DNA from: a virus
Strand: one strand, 5' to 3'
DNA: 64,000 bases
Virus record (IMG/VR): IMGVR_UViG_3300032050_000078
Span: 1 to 64,000 of that record
Positions 16,501 through 24,369 of the stretch are shown piece by piece; position 1 is the first letter of the stretch; each line of letters begins with the position of its first letter. Made by a program: the position numbers and the translations under genes. The notes under the pieces are model-generated. The model saw only the letters and a list, made by a program, of their open reading frames with translations, was not told the origin of the DNA and ran no database searches.

Positions 16501-16508
16501 CAAAGATA
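16501..16508 (-). promoter_or_regulatory. Host-type -7 box before the 154-residue gene
   Basis: TATCTTTG on the minus strand, 26 bases upstream of the ATG at 16474. I find no good TTTG at the expected -33 position, so this is a weaker candidate than the others. Confidence 0.45.
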
Positions 16509-16521
16509 TTTTTTATGTAAA

Positions 16522-17871
16522 TTATTGTGTCTTATCTTGATAACCAATCAACGACTTCATTCTATCGAACTCCTCATTAAGTTTTTCAATTTTTTTGTTT
16601 TCAACTGATTCAAGTTTCATCATAACTTTACTTGCTTTATCTGTTTCATTACCTGTTTTATCTGAAACTACTGGTTGTACAGATTTATTATATGCCTTTC
16701 TTTTTAGTTTACCAAGTAAATTATCTTTTCTTATTTTGTTTCTTTTCTTGTTTGTTGGTGTTTCAACCGCATTTGCCCATTCAGGGTTATTACCCGTTCT
16801 AGATGAACCTTCAATGTTATCTGTCATCCAATCCTCATTTGGAGCTATCCCATCATTGAAGTCTAAGTTTTCTAATGCTGCGGCGGTAAAGTTATCTACA
16901 TAATCCTGTACAGCATTTGATGGTACATAAGCCATTTTTTCCATTTTTTCAATTTCACCATTACCCATAGGAAAATGTTTAGGATTCATTTCATACTTAC
17001 CTTTAGATCCGTCTTTAAGATAATCTTTCATTTTCTTCTCAAAACTTTTCATATAGTCATCTTCTTCTTTTCCCGAACCTTTATGTGACTTTTCATATGC
17101 CATATACCCTGCAGGTGTTTTACCTGTTTTAATCGTATTTTTTGTTTTACTTTCTTCTTTAATAATACCCTCAATAATATCTATTATTTCATCTTCAGTA
17201 AACAATGCGGTTTCATTAATGTATTCTAATTTATATAAAACACCATTATCATTTTGTCTTTTACTTTCTTTAACAGTATATTTTTTACCATCAACAGAAA
17301 AATGAGATTTACCTTCTTTTTTAGCATTGGCAAGAGCTCCTGAAAATGCGTTGCCTTCTTCCATTTCCGTATTTTTTCCTTTTTTTCTAAGTAATCTAAA
17401 ATCTTCCGAATCTATTCTTCCATTTTTGTTTTTATCCAAACGAGATTGTTTACCATGAAGTCTTTCATCGATTTCACCTCTATTATCATTATATTCTTTT
17501 TGATCATAATATGATTGACATCTTTCAGGATCCATATCGTAATATTGAGCACAGTATTCTTCCATATCAAATCCTGGCATAGTCCATTCAGAATCTTGTC
17601 TTGATAATTCCTTTTTTTCGTTAGGGAATTTACCTCCTTTGGATGTAACATACCTACTTTCTTTCATCTCTTCATTCATGTATCCACATTCCATACATTC
17701 ACCTTCTTTCATTTCACCTCCACATTCACAAGTTTCTCCTTCTTGGACATAGTCAAACGATTTCCCTGGAGGATTAAATTTTAATTTTTCCATTATCTCA
17801 TCAGCCTTTCCTTCTAAAGTTTCGGTTAGAACTTTTCTAAATAAATTATCGTAATAAGTGTTACTTTTCAT
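16522..17871 (-). CDS. Putative internal virion protein with EF-hand-like loop
   Basis: A modular hydrophilic protein of 449 residues. The N-terminus YYDNLFRKVLTETLEG resembles a head-targeting peptide (LTE). Cysteines 48, 50, 59 and 62 (CECGG, then CMECG) could form a zinc knuckle. Residues 146-157 (DKNKNGRIDSED) fit the 12-residue EF-hand calcium loop. A module around 185-215 reads NAFSGALANAKKEGKSHFSVDG. The C-terminus ends EEFDRMKSLIGYQ. Such low-complexity modular proteins are common as minor virion proteins; the location is inference. A TATTTATT lies 14 bases upstream of the ATG. Confidence 0.7.
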   Translation of the reverse strand: MKSNTYYDNLFRKVLTETLEGKADEIMEKLKFNPPGKSFDYVQEGETCECGGEMKEGECMECGYMNEEMKESRYVTSKGGKFPNEKKELSRQDSEWTMPGFDMEEYCAQYYDMDPERCQSYYDQKEYNDNRGEIDERLHGKQSRLDKNKNGRIDSEDFRLLRKKGKNTEMEEGNAFSGALANAKKEGKSHFSVDGKKYTVKESKRQNDNGVLYKLEYINETALFTEDEIIDIIEGIIKEESKTKNTIKTGKTPAGYMAYEKSHKGSGKEEDDYMKSFEKKMKDYLKDGSKGKYEMNPKHFPMGNGEIEKMEKMAYVPSNAVQDYVDNFTAAALENLDFNDGIAPNEDWMTDNIEGSSRTGNNPEWANAVETPTNKKRNKIRKDNLLGKLKRKAYNKSVQPVVSDKTGNETDKASKVMMKLESVENKKIEKLNEEFDRMKSLIGYQDKTQ

Positions 17872-17885
17872 AATTGTGTTTTTAT

Positions 17886-17893
17886 AATAAATA
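17886..17893 (-). promoter_or_regulatory. TATTTATT element before the 449-residue gene
   Basis: One mismatch to TATTTATA, 14 bases upstream of the ATG at 17871. Confidence 0.35.
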
Positions 17894-17896
17894 TCG

Positions 17897-18598
17897 TTAT
17901 TTGTTTGTTTTTCTTAACTCATATAAAATAATGTCTTTTATATGTTCCTCGTGTAAGTTATAGGTGTTACTTACTTTCTCAATAACATTTTTAACAGTTT
18001 CGTTTTCAAATATATTAAGAGCCTTAATATCTCCCTGATTACAATAGGGAAATCGTTTACATTTTTTTTTAACCTGAACGAATTTTCCTCCTGGTATCTG
18101 TGTCTTCCTTGATGGTTTCCAATTCTTCTTACTTGTGGTTTTTGCCCAAATACTAGGTCCTTCATACGCACCAACTCCATAACCTGAAGACGCGGTTTCT
18201 GTGGCTTCAACTTTTTTGGGTTCTTCACCTGAAAACAATGGTGTTGTTATATCAGATCCCGAACTTCCAGTTCCTGTTGCCTCTTTAGTTTCAGTCTTAT
18301 CTTTACTAATTAAAGATTTTAAGAAATCTTTAAGTTCTTCAGGTTTCTTTAATAATTTTCTTATTTCACCTTTGATTTTATTATTAGTTAATTTTTTATT
18401 TTTAACTAATTTCATAATGTCGGATAAATCAACACCATCTTTAAGATAATCTTTTGATTTATTTCTAATATCATCATCTTCCGACTTTTTATTTTCAGTA
18501 AATTCTTTTCTCGCTTTTGCTTGATCAATACCTGTCAATCCAATCATATTGGCTTCTTGGTTGAATTGTTTTTTAAATAAGTCGGTTAGGTTTTCCAT
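17897..18598 (-). CDS. Hypothetical protein, 233 residues
   Basis: Lys-rich helical N-terminal half, a Gly/Ser/Thr-rich middle (around 105-150, TGSSGSDITTPLFSGEEP), and a basic C-terminal half with CKRFPYCNQGD. It could be a minor structural or scaffolding-type protein given its neighbours, but no domain is recognised. It overlaps the next upstream gene as TAATG. Confidence 0.7.
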   Translation of the reverse strand: MENLTDLFKKQFNQEANMIGLTGIDQAKARKEFTENKKSEDDDIRNKSKDYLKDGVDLSDIMKLVKNKKLTNNKIKGEIRKLLKKPEELKDFLKSLISKDKTETKEATGTGSSGSDITTPLFSGEEPKKVEATETASSGYGVGAYEGPSIWAKTTSKKNWKPSRKTQIPGGKFVQVKKKCKRFPYCNQGDIKALNIFENETVKNVIEKVSNTYNLHEEHIKDIILYELRKTNK

Positions 18599-18843
18599 TA
18601 CGCACTTCTGAATTTTGATTCCCAGAAACTTCTTTGTTGATACATTATCGTATAGAATTCTCTGAATGATTTTATTATTAAGTCTTTTACATCTTTTTCT
18701 AGTTTACCTCTCTTCATTTCTTTGGAAATTCTATCTAACAGTTTATCTTCAAACTGTTTCACAGTAGTTGATCCTAAGAAATCTTTAATCTCTTTTCTAA
18801 CCAATGTTTCAATTTCTCTTTTATCTGTTTGTGATAGTGCCAT
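18598..18843 (-). CDS. Hypothetical helical protein, 81 residues
   Basis: Charged and almost entirely helical (DKREIETLVRKEIKDFLG, then FEDKLLDRISKEM). It may be an assembly or adaptor protein. It is coupled by TAATG junctions on both sides within the lysis and virion operon. Confidence 0.7.
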   Translation of the reverse strand: MALSQTDKREIETLVRKEIKDFLGSTTVKQFEDKLLDRISKEMKRGKLEKDVKDLIIKSFREFYTIMYQQRSFWESKFRSA

Positions 18844-19250
18844 TATTTAAAAATAAGTATATAGGTTAATGCACCAATTATCGCCCCTCCAACAATTTCA
18901 ATAACTGTATTTTTGGTTTTAATTTTTTTAATATCTTTTCTTAATCCTTCATTTTGTTCTTCAACAATTCCAAATTTTTCTTGTTCCTTTTGAATTTGTA
19001 ACTCATAATTATCTTCTTTAAGTTCCATTGTAGTGATAATATCGTTTTGAACACTTACTTTGTTTTGAGTTTCTTTAAGTTCTGTTTCAGTTAATTTAAG
19101 TACTTCAGTTAACTGATCTAATTTATTTAAATCTAACGCAATTTGTTTTCCAACACTATATGGGAAACAAATCTGTGTTGTGTCCTTTTTAACTTGTCCA
19201 AATGATAACAATGGAACGAATAACAATAATGTAATTAATAAATTTTTCAT
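18843..19250 (-). CDS. Secreted coiled-coil protein with C-terminal anchor, spanin-like
   Basis: With ATG 19250 (135 residues) the N-terminus is a clear signal peptide, NLLITLLLFVPLLSFGQ, of the style seen in Flavobacteriia. A coiled coil follows (about 45-105), then a C-terminal hydrophobic helix (VVGGAIIGALTYILIF region). Earlier in-frame starts would bury the signal. There is no lipobox cysteine, so it is neither a classical o-spanin nor a u-spanin. It lies one base downstream of a second coiled-coil membrane protein and next to the amidase, suggesting a role in outer-membrane disruption. Confidence 0.7.
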   Translation of the reverse strand: MKNLLITLLLFVPLLSFGQVKKDTTQICFPYSVGKQIALDLNKLDQLTEVLKLTETELKETQNKVSVQNDIITTMELKEDNYELQIQKEQEKFGIVEEQNEGLRKDIKKIKTKNTVIEIVGGAIIGALTYILIFK

Positions 19251-19251
19251 C

Positions 19252-19605
19252 TTAATACTTATATCTTTTATGGAATAAACTGTCAATTTGAGATGGTTTC
19301 ATTCCTGTTATTTCTTCACCTTTTTCTTTATAATATTCTTTTATTATAGTTTTTTGGTTTCTGACTTGTGCAATTGTTGAGTCAATCTTACTTAGTTCTG
19401 TCTTATATTCTAAGATTCTTTTATCAAGCAGTTGTTGTTTTTTTAAAATTGAGTCAATGTCTTTATCTAATTGTTCTAATTTATATTTATCTAATTCTGA
19501 CATTTCAGGTTTTGGTGTAAATAAATAAACCATAAAGTACATAACAAATAATCCAACCCCAACAAATAGGATGTATTTAAAATTGGTATTTAAGAATTGT
19601 TTCAT
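19252..19605 (-). CDS. Rz-like inner-membrane spanin candidate
   Basis: A 117-residue protein with one N-terminal transmembrane helix (YILFVGVGLFVMYFMVYLF) and a long periplasmic coiled coil (YKLEQLDKDIDSILKKQQLL onward). This is the topology of Rz-type i-spanins, which bridge the envelope at lysis. Its ATG overlaps the upstream stop as ATGA, and the secreted coiled-coil protein follows directly. Sequence similarity alone would not reveal it; the assignment rests on topology and on the amidase two genes away. Confidence 0.65.
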   Translation of the reverse strand: MKQFLNTNFKYILFVGVGLFVMYFMVYLFTPKPEMSELDKYKLEQLDKDIDSILKKQQLLDKRILEYKTELSKIDSTIAQVRNQKTIIKEYYKEKGEEITGMKPSQIDSLFHKRYKY

Positions 19606-20216
19606 TTTTCAGGTGTTTTCTTTTTTGATGCAATCACTTTAGACCACTTAGATTTAAATTTCTCGTAGTATGTTTGTAGTTTATTAACAAATTCTAAGAA
19701 TTCATCATCCAACTTAATCATAGTACCATTTATGTATACCCCTTTAGTTTCACCAATTGAGAAGAAGAACTCAAGATCCAATTCTGTAATTTTACCTGAC
19801 CATTCTACATTATTTTCATAAACATTTAGTTTATTGAAGTCCACAATTTCCGCCACTTCCGCAACAAACTCATCCATACTTTCTTGGAATGCGATTTTAT
19901 CATCGGTTGTTAATTGTATATCAGTACTATCTGTTCCATGAAGAACTAAAATTCCGCCCGAAATTCTATATGCTTTTTTCTTTTCAGGTTTACTCTCTGT
20001 TTCTTCTTCACCGCTATCAGCAGTCTCATATTCAATTTCTTCTTCTGAGTCCCCTAATGGATTAATTTTTTTTGTTATATCAGTTGTTGGGTTAGACTGT
20101 TCAGTTATCATACCATAACTTTTTCTAATTCTATTAGACTCTTCGTTTAATAAATCCCCCCCAAGTAATCTTCTTGATGATTCTAATAATTTTTTTAGTT
20201 CCTCGTAATTATTCAT
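19602..20216 (-). CDS. Putative virion protein, 204 residues
   Basis: ATG 20216 is preferred to the in-frame TTG at 20222. The N-terminus (NNYEELKKLLESSRRLLGG, then DLLNEES) is helical and ends in LNE like the other candidate targeting peptides. An acidic linker follows (EEEIEYETADSGEEETES), then an alpha/beta domain. It lies between the amidase and spanin-like genes, overlapping the amidase stop. Confidence 0.65.
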   Translation of the reverse strand: MNNYEELKKLLESSRRLLGGDLLNEESNRIRKSYGMITEQSNPTTDITKKINPLGDSEEEIEYETADSGEEETESKPEKKKAYRISGGILVLHGTDSTDIQLTTDDKIAFQESMDEFVAEVAEIVDFNKLNVYENNVEWSGKITELDLEFFFSIGETKGVYINGTMIKLDDEFLEFVNKLQTYYEKFKSKWSKVIASKKKTPEK

Positions 20217-20805
20217 TTTCAATTAGCTTTATAAATTGTTCAAAATTAAAAGCCGGACTAACATCAGTAAATTCACTATCAAAATTACTTTTAGTCACAA
20301 TACCTTCATATCTTTCAACACCATTTATTTTAGTATTATGTCCGATACATTCTTTTGTTATAGAGAGTTCTTTCATTAAATGATTACATAATTCGGCAGT
20401 TTTTTCTATCTGAATTTCAGTATATGGTTGCCAAAAAAAGTAATCTCTCCACTTTTTTTCATATATCTTCTCCTTATAAATATTACCAATCCAATTAATG
20501 TGTGAATTTTTTAATGGTTCTTTTTCCATCCATCCTAAATTCTCTAAACATACTATGATTGAGTTCCTATTTATATTGGGTTCTGAAAAATAATTAGAGT
20601 GTTCATTATCATTTAGAAGTTTTAAAATTTTACCTTCTCGGTTAACAATATAATTTGGAACTTTGTCGTATTTTCCGTTATATCGGTACTTTAAAGACAT
20701 TAAATAGTTTTTAACATCTCTAGATGTATGAGATAAAATTATTTGTTTTTTCTTCTTTTGTTTTCCCGTCGGTTTAAATTCTCCGTATTTTACAACATCA
20801 ATCAT
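20209..20805 (-). CDS. N-acetylmuramoyl-L-alanine amidase (endolysin)
   Basis: A 198-residue Amidase_2-type enzyme. Visible elements are IILSHTSRD with the first zinc-ligand histidine, KVPNYIVNREGKI, NSIIVCLENLGW, and ECIGHNTKI with a second histidine. It cleaves the bond between muramic acid and L-alanine in peptidoglycan, releasing progeny. There is no signal peptide, so it would need a holin. The third zinc ligand is less obvious by eye. It is coupled to neighbouring genes by short overlaps. Confidence 0.85.
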   Translation of the reverse strand: MIDVVKYGEFKPTGKQKKKKQIILSHTSRDVKNYLMSLKYRYNGKYDKVPNYIVNREGKILKLLNDNEHSNYFSEPNINRNSIIVCLENLGWMEKEPLKNSHINWIGNIYKEKIYEKKWRDYFFWQPYTEIQIEKTAELCNHLMKELSITKECIGHNTKINGVERYEGIVTKSNFDSEFTDVSPAFNFEQFIKLIENE

Positions 20806-21890
20806 TCTTTTTTATATACTAATCTTTTTTTATTTTTTACTTCATTAATATCTAATTCATATTTATCAATTGTATCAAACAATTCATCAACAACTAAATC
20901 AGGGGATGATGGTTTTGGCGTATCATTTTCAATATCATCTGATAACTCCTTGGATATATCATAATCAATAAAACTATACTCATTGACTTGATCGGTAGTT
21001 GATCGGTAGTTCATCGGTAGTTCATCGGTATCATTAACTTGGGGGGTACTTGGAGGGTAGTTAATGGGTACTTGGGGGGTGTCTTCTTCTTTTCTTCTTG
21101 ACTTAAATGCTTGGTTTGTTGCAATAACCAATGTGATTGCTAAAGGATCGAATACAAATATTAAAATTAAAATAAATAAATTTGCAGTCCTTTTAATTTC
21201 CCAATCAAGAAGTTCACTTACATACTTAATAGCCCCAAGTTCACTACCAGATATTTCTTGAGATTCCATATCTAAAATTTCAATGTCAAGTTTAGTAATA
21301 CTATCATTCATTGAATCAATTCGTTTTGCGATAGTGTCTCTTCTAACTTGTGCTTGTGATAGTTGTGTCTCAAATGATCGTCTATTCGCATTATTTGCTC
21401 TTGTAACTACTTGTCCAGTTCTACCGTCCACAGATTGTGTGGTGGTGTTATTTGAAAGTCCGTCTCTCAACTTTGTTATATCCCCATTAAGAATTGTTTT
21501 TTCTTTAGAGAGTTCGTCTTTTATTTCTTCAAATCGTTTCTTTTTAACTTCAACATTTTTGACTTTTTTCTCATTTATTTCAAGTTTTGCAATGTTTCCC
21601 TGAAACCCTGTACTCAATAATCCATAAATCCCTAAAGAGGTTATAATTGATAAAGTCACCAATGCAATCGTCATGTATATCTTCAACGCGCCATATGTTT
21701 CCTTCCATTTGTCATGAAGATATGTTGCAATAGCAATTTTTGATATCTCCAAAAATGAACCCATTATTATTACTGGTATTGCAACGCCAATAAAAACAAT
21801 TGATAATCCAACAACACTATAATAGGCAGCAGTTCCCGATAAACCTATCGCACAAAATAATAAAAACCAAGGTAAAAATTTTTCTTTCAT
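20802..21890 (-). CDS. Multi-span membrane protein with coiled coil
   Basis: A 362-residue protein. Three hydrophobic spans lie in the first 100 residues (FLLFCAIGLSGTAAYYSVVG, then IVFIGVAIPVIIMGSFLEI, then TIALVTLSIITSLGIYGLL), then a coiled coil (about 110-220), then another span (LFILILIFVFDPLAITLVIA), then a Pro/Asn/Thr-rich cytoplasmic tail. I have the impression that similar proteins occur in other large phages without a known role. The tail is encoded by 11-bp tandem repeats. It may affect envelope physiology or superinfection, or act in lysis given its operon. Confidence 0.75.
   Translation of the reverse strand: MKEKFLPWFLLFCAIGLSGTAAYYSVVGLSIVFIGVAIPVIIMGSFLEISKIAIATYLHDKWKETYGALKIYMTIALVTLSIITSLGIYGLLSTGFQGNIAKLEINEKKVKNVEVKKKRFEEIKDELSKEKTILNGDITKLRDGLSNNTTTQSVDGRTGQVVTRANNANRRSFETQLSQAQVRRDTIAKRIDSMNDSITKLDIEILDMESQEISGSELGAIKYVSELLDWEIKRTANLFILILIFVFDPLAITLVIATNQAFKSRRKEEDTPQVPINYPPSTPQVNDTDELPMNYRSTTDQVNEYSFIDYDISKELSDDIENDTPKPSSPDLVVDELFDTIDKYELDINEVKNKKRLVYKKE
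20990..21080. repeat. Two blocks of 11-bp tandem repeats inside a coding region
   Basis: Block A repeats (G/C)ATCGGTAGTT at 20990, 21001, 21012 and, partly, 21023. Block B repeats ACTTGGGGGGT at 21037, 21048 (one change), 21059 (diverged) and 21070. The period is 11 in both, not a multiple of 3, so the repeated DNA is read in rotating frames and the protein repeats every 11 residues (TPQVPINYPPS). Confidence 0.85.
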
Positions 21891-21907
21891 ATTATTAAAC
21901 TATACCT

Positions 21908-21915
21908 AATAAATA
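21908..21915 (-). promoter_or_regulatory. TATTTATT element before the membrane-protein and lysis operon
   Basis: One mismatch to TATTTATA, 17 bases upstream of the ATG at 21890. It directly follows a terminator, as expected for a new transcription unit. Confidence 0.4.
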
Positions 21916-21930
21916 TAAAAGATAAAGAAA

Positions 21931-21953
21931 AACCCCCATTTTAGGTGGGGGTT
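21931..21953 (-). terminator. Intrinsic terminator after the 148-residue zinc-ribbon gene
   Basis: AACCCCCA and TGGGGGTT form an eight-base-pair stem (21931-21938 with 21946-21953). On the minus strand it is followed by TTTTTC. Confidence 0.85.
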
Positions 21954-21980
21954 CATATATGATAGGGCTGTTATTTTAAA

Positions 21981-22427
21981 TTAACGATCCTCAATTGTAA
22001 ATCCAGAAGAATCAACTTCAGGTCCATTATCAATTATTGTCTCAACAACAATTTCCTCGTTAATAAACCTGGATACCGACGCAAATTCAATTTCAACATC
22101 ATCCATAATACTTTTCTTAAACTCGTTACACTGTTCTTCATTCTCAAAAGAACCACACTGTGTTGCTGGTGAATGATATGTCTTTATTCTGTACGCACCA
22201 TAAGGATTTTTAAGTTCCGAAACATTCATAATCAGATTTTCAAAATGATAATCATCACTTCCGTCTTTGGTGATGAACCTTCCGGTACCGTCCCTTTGGA
22301 ATGTTTGTGAGTAGTGATACCCACAGTTATTACAACTTACATATTGTTCCCCTGTTTTGTAATAGAAGTCACTAAACGCTTCGTGTTTACAATTTGTACA
22401 TTCAATATAATCAATTACGCTTCCCAT
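21981..22427 (-). CDS. Zinc-ribbon hypothetical protein
   Basis: A protein of 148 residues whose first 45 contain CTNCKHEAF and CNNCGYHY, a CxxC...CxxC zinc ribbon. The rest is an acidic alpha/beta segment. Zinc ribbons of this size serve in nucleic-acid or protein binding; the actual role is unknown. It has its own terminator. Confidence 0.7.
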   Translation of the reverse strand: MGSVIDYIECTNCKHEAFSDFYYKTGEQYVSCNNCGYHYSQTFQRDGTGRFITKDGSDDYHFENLIMNVSELKNPYGAYRIKTYHSPATQCGSFENEEQCNEFKKSIMDDVEIEFASVSRFINEEIVVETIIDNGPEVDSSGFTIEDR

Positions 22428-22467
22428 ATTATTTTTTAATTTCCCAATAAGGTTGTTTTTGTGTATG

Positions 22468-22487
22468 TGGGGGGTTATACCCCCCCA
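22468..22487. terminator. GC-rich hairpin between two genes
   Basis: TGGGGGGT and ACCCCCCA form a strong stem with a three-base loop directly after the stop of the 148-residue gene at 22493. The T-run is on the plus strand, although the gene is on the minus strand, so a classical terminator for that gene is only partly supported. Confidence 0.5.
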
Positions 22488-22492
22488 TTTTT

Positions 22493-22939
22493 TTAGTTTT
22501 GTTTAAATGATTTGTCTGCCCAAGTTTTTGCTCCCATTCTACCCCAAAGTTCCATGTCACACATATCAGGGAATGACTCTCTCATTGTCCCAACAGTTAA
22601 CACATCCAAGAACCCTTTGTCGATTGAGTACCACTTACCACCTTTAATTGTGTAAACATTCATCCACTGTCCGTACTCATTTTTTGCTTGGATATTAACC
22701 AATGAGTTTTTTTGGTATCCACGAATAACACTCGCCGCAGTTCCTTTAGTGTCGTGGATATTGATGAATCCTGCCTGACATTTATTTGCGATACGGAATT
22801 CGTATTCTTTGTCCGCATCTTTAAGGTGGTTTGAAACCGAAACTGAAATTCTTTTACCTTTTACTGTGGTGTTGAATGATCCGTAGAATACGTCTCCTGA
22901 TAATGTTCCTTCGTTTACTTTGATGATGTCGTTTGTCAT
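22493..22939 (-). CDS. Hypothetical protein, 148 residues, host-type promoter
   Basis: ATG 22939 is chosen because the longer frame to 22996 runs through the promoter. It is a beta-rich soluble protein (GDVFYGSFNTTVKGKRISVSVS) with no recognised domain. Its own strong host-type promoter and downstream hairpin make it a separate, probably early unit; such genes often encode host-takeover functions, which here is speculation. Its codon use is less A+T-rich than its neighbours, like the DUF932 gene. Confidence 0.75.
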   Translation of the reverse strand: MTNDIIKVNEGTLSGDVFYGSFNTTVKGKRISVSVSNHLKDADKEYEFRIANKCQAGFINIHDTKGTAASVIRGYQKNSLVNIQAKNEYGQWMNVYTIKGGKWYSIDKGFLDVLTVGTMRESFPDMCDMELWGRMGAKTWADKSFKQN

Positions 22940-22962
22940 AATATTTCGTTTTAGATACATTA

Positions 22963-22993
22963 CAAATGTAATGATCTTTTTTAAACCACCAAA
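22963..22993 (-). promoter_or_regulatory. Bacteroidetes-type promoter
   Basis: On the minus strand TTTG (22993-22990), 19 bases, TACATTTG (22970-22963). It lies between the sigma-factor stop and the ATG at 22939. Confidence 0.8.
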
Positions 22994-23013
22994 CAAAAAG
23001 TATAGAAAATTAT

Positions 23014-23814
23014 TTAGATATAATCAAATAATTCAGAACTCTCATTTCGTAACCTTCTCAAAGCTCTTTCTTTAATCTGTCTTACTCGTTCTTTAGTTAA
23101 ACCAAAATCACCTCCAATATCTTCCAAAGTTCTTGGTGTTCCACTAAGTCCAAAATAATCCTCAATAATTACTCGTTCTCTTTCATCTAAAACACTAAGT
23201 GTATTGATTAATTTTTCTTTAAGAATGTCCGCAGTATTAAAAGCCGCATCAGGAGCGTCTGCATCCATATTTGGTATCATATCAAGGAATGTATCTCCCT
23301 CATCATTGATATTCATATCTAAGTCAATCATTGATGGTAAAGATGAGAATTTATCCGATAGTTTTCCTCCATTATTCTCAATTTCTTTTTTAGCTTTATG
23401 AAGTTCCTGAACAACATTTACAGGAAGTCTAATTGTTCTCGCATTGTCATTTAAAGACTGAATAATAGATTGTTTAACCCACCAAACGGCATATGAAATA
23501 AATCTCAAATTTTTACTCCAATCAAAGTTTTTAATTGCTTTCAATAACCCTAAGTTACCCTCAGCAACCAAATCAGGAAAATCCAAACCTTGATTTTGAT
23601 ATTGTTTTGCAACGGTAATAACAAATCGTAAATTACCTGTTAACAACTCCTGTTCAACTTGTTTTCGTTGTTTGTCAGTTAAAGTATCCGACATCATAAG
23701 TTTAGATAATTCTTTTTCCCTTTCAGGTGTCATAACTTTAATCTTCCTAATATCCTTTAGGTAGTGAGAGATTTCATCCTGATTAATGGGCATTCCTGTT
23801 CCTTTTTCCTTCAT
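23014..23814 (-). CDS. RNA polymerase sigma factor, primary sigma-70 type
   Basis: A complete 266-residue sigma with region 1.2 (DEISHYLKDIRKIKVMTPE), region 2 (NLRFVITVAKQYQNQGLDF, then DLVAEGNLGLLKAI and FISYAVWWVKQSI), a short region 3, and region 4 with LEDIGGDFGLTKERVRQIKE. It closely resembles the roughly 287-residue RpoD of Bacteroidetes rather than T4 gp55 or an ECF factor. It should bind host core polymerase and choose promoters. An acidic segment (about 165-190) between regions 3 and 4 is unlike the host protein as I recall it. It is in the unit driven by the host-type promoter at 24370-24400. Confidence 0.95.
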   Translation of the reverse strand: MKEKGTGMPINQDEISHYLKDIRKIKVMTPEREKELSKLMMSDTLTDKQRKQVEQELLTGNLRFVITVAKQYQNQGLDFPDLVAEGNLGLLKAIKNFDWSKNLRFISYAVWWVKQSIIQSLNDNARTIRLPVNVVQELHKAKKEIENNGGKLSDKFSSLPSMIDLDMNINDEGDTFLDMIPNMDADAPDAAFNTADILKEKLINTLSVLDERERVIIEDYFGLSGTPRTLEDIGGDFGLTKERVRQIKERALRRLRNESSELFDYI

Positions 23815-23819
23815 ATATT

Positions 23820-24356
23820 TTATTTTGAGTATTGTTCCAATTTTAATTTCTCCGCCTTTGTGAGTGAATTTATTCCCTTGTCATTGATTTTATCTAAAAG
23901 TTCGTCCAATGACATATTACACACATCTTCATTTGTTTTATTGATAATAAATGGACTACCTTGATTAATCATATCCATAAACATATCAAAAATCGCACCA
24001 TCATTACTAATATCTTCAGAACTAACAGTGAAAGTATTAATCTCAATCTTATCCTCCTCATCAATAGACAATAGGTGATTTTTTCTATCCTTACCCATAT
24101 TTGTTGCCATCTTACCATTAAATGGTATTAAGGTAAACATAATGTCTTCTAATTCTTCAAAAACCATCTCAACATACATAGACATTTCTTCATATTTTAA
24201 CTCAGATTCAAAATGAAAAATTGCGTTACCATCACCATAAATGTATTTTATCTGTTCTGAAATTACAATGGGTTGGATTTCTTTACCAATTTTAGTGGTT
24301 AAGGCTTCACTATCCATAGTTTCACTTTCACCGTACACAAACATTAGATATCTCAT
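23820..24356 (-). CDS. Hypothetical acidic protein, 178 residues
   Basis: ATG 24356 is preferred; the longer frame would start close to the promoter's -7 box. The protein is acidic with alternating beta and helical segments (MRYLMFVYGESETM) and a Lys/Leu-rich C-terminus. It lies directly upstream of the sigma gene (five bases apart), so it is co-transcribed and may act with it, for instance as a regulator of polymerase. No motif supports this beyond position. Confidence 0.7.
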   Translation of the reverse strand: MRYLMFVYGESETMDSEALTTKIGKEIQPIVISEQIKYIYGDGNAIFHFESELKYEEMSMYVEMVFEELEDIMFTLIPFNGKMATNMGKDRKNHLLSIDEEDKIEINTFTVSSEDISNDGAIFDMFMDMINQGSPFIINKTNEDVCNMSLDELLDKINDKGINSLTKAEKLKLEQYSK

Positions 24357-24369
24357 ATTGTTTTTTTTA

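Noticed and set aside
22468-22487. Clean terminator for the 148-residue gene
   Set aside because: The stem is strong but the T-run is on the wrong strand for that gene, so it is listed only with reduced confidence.
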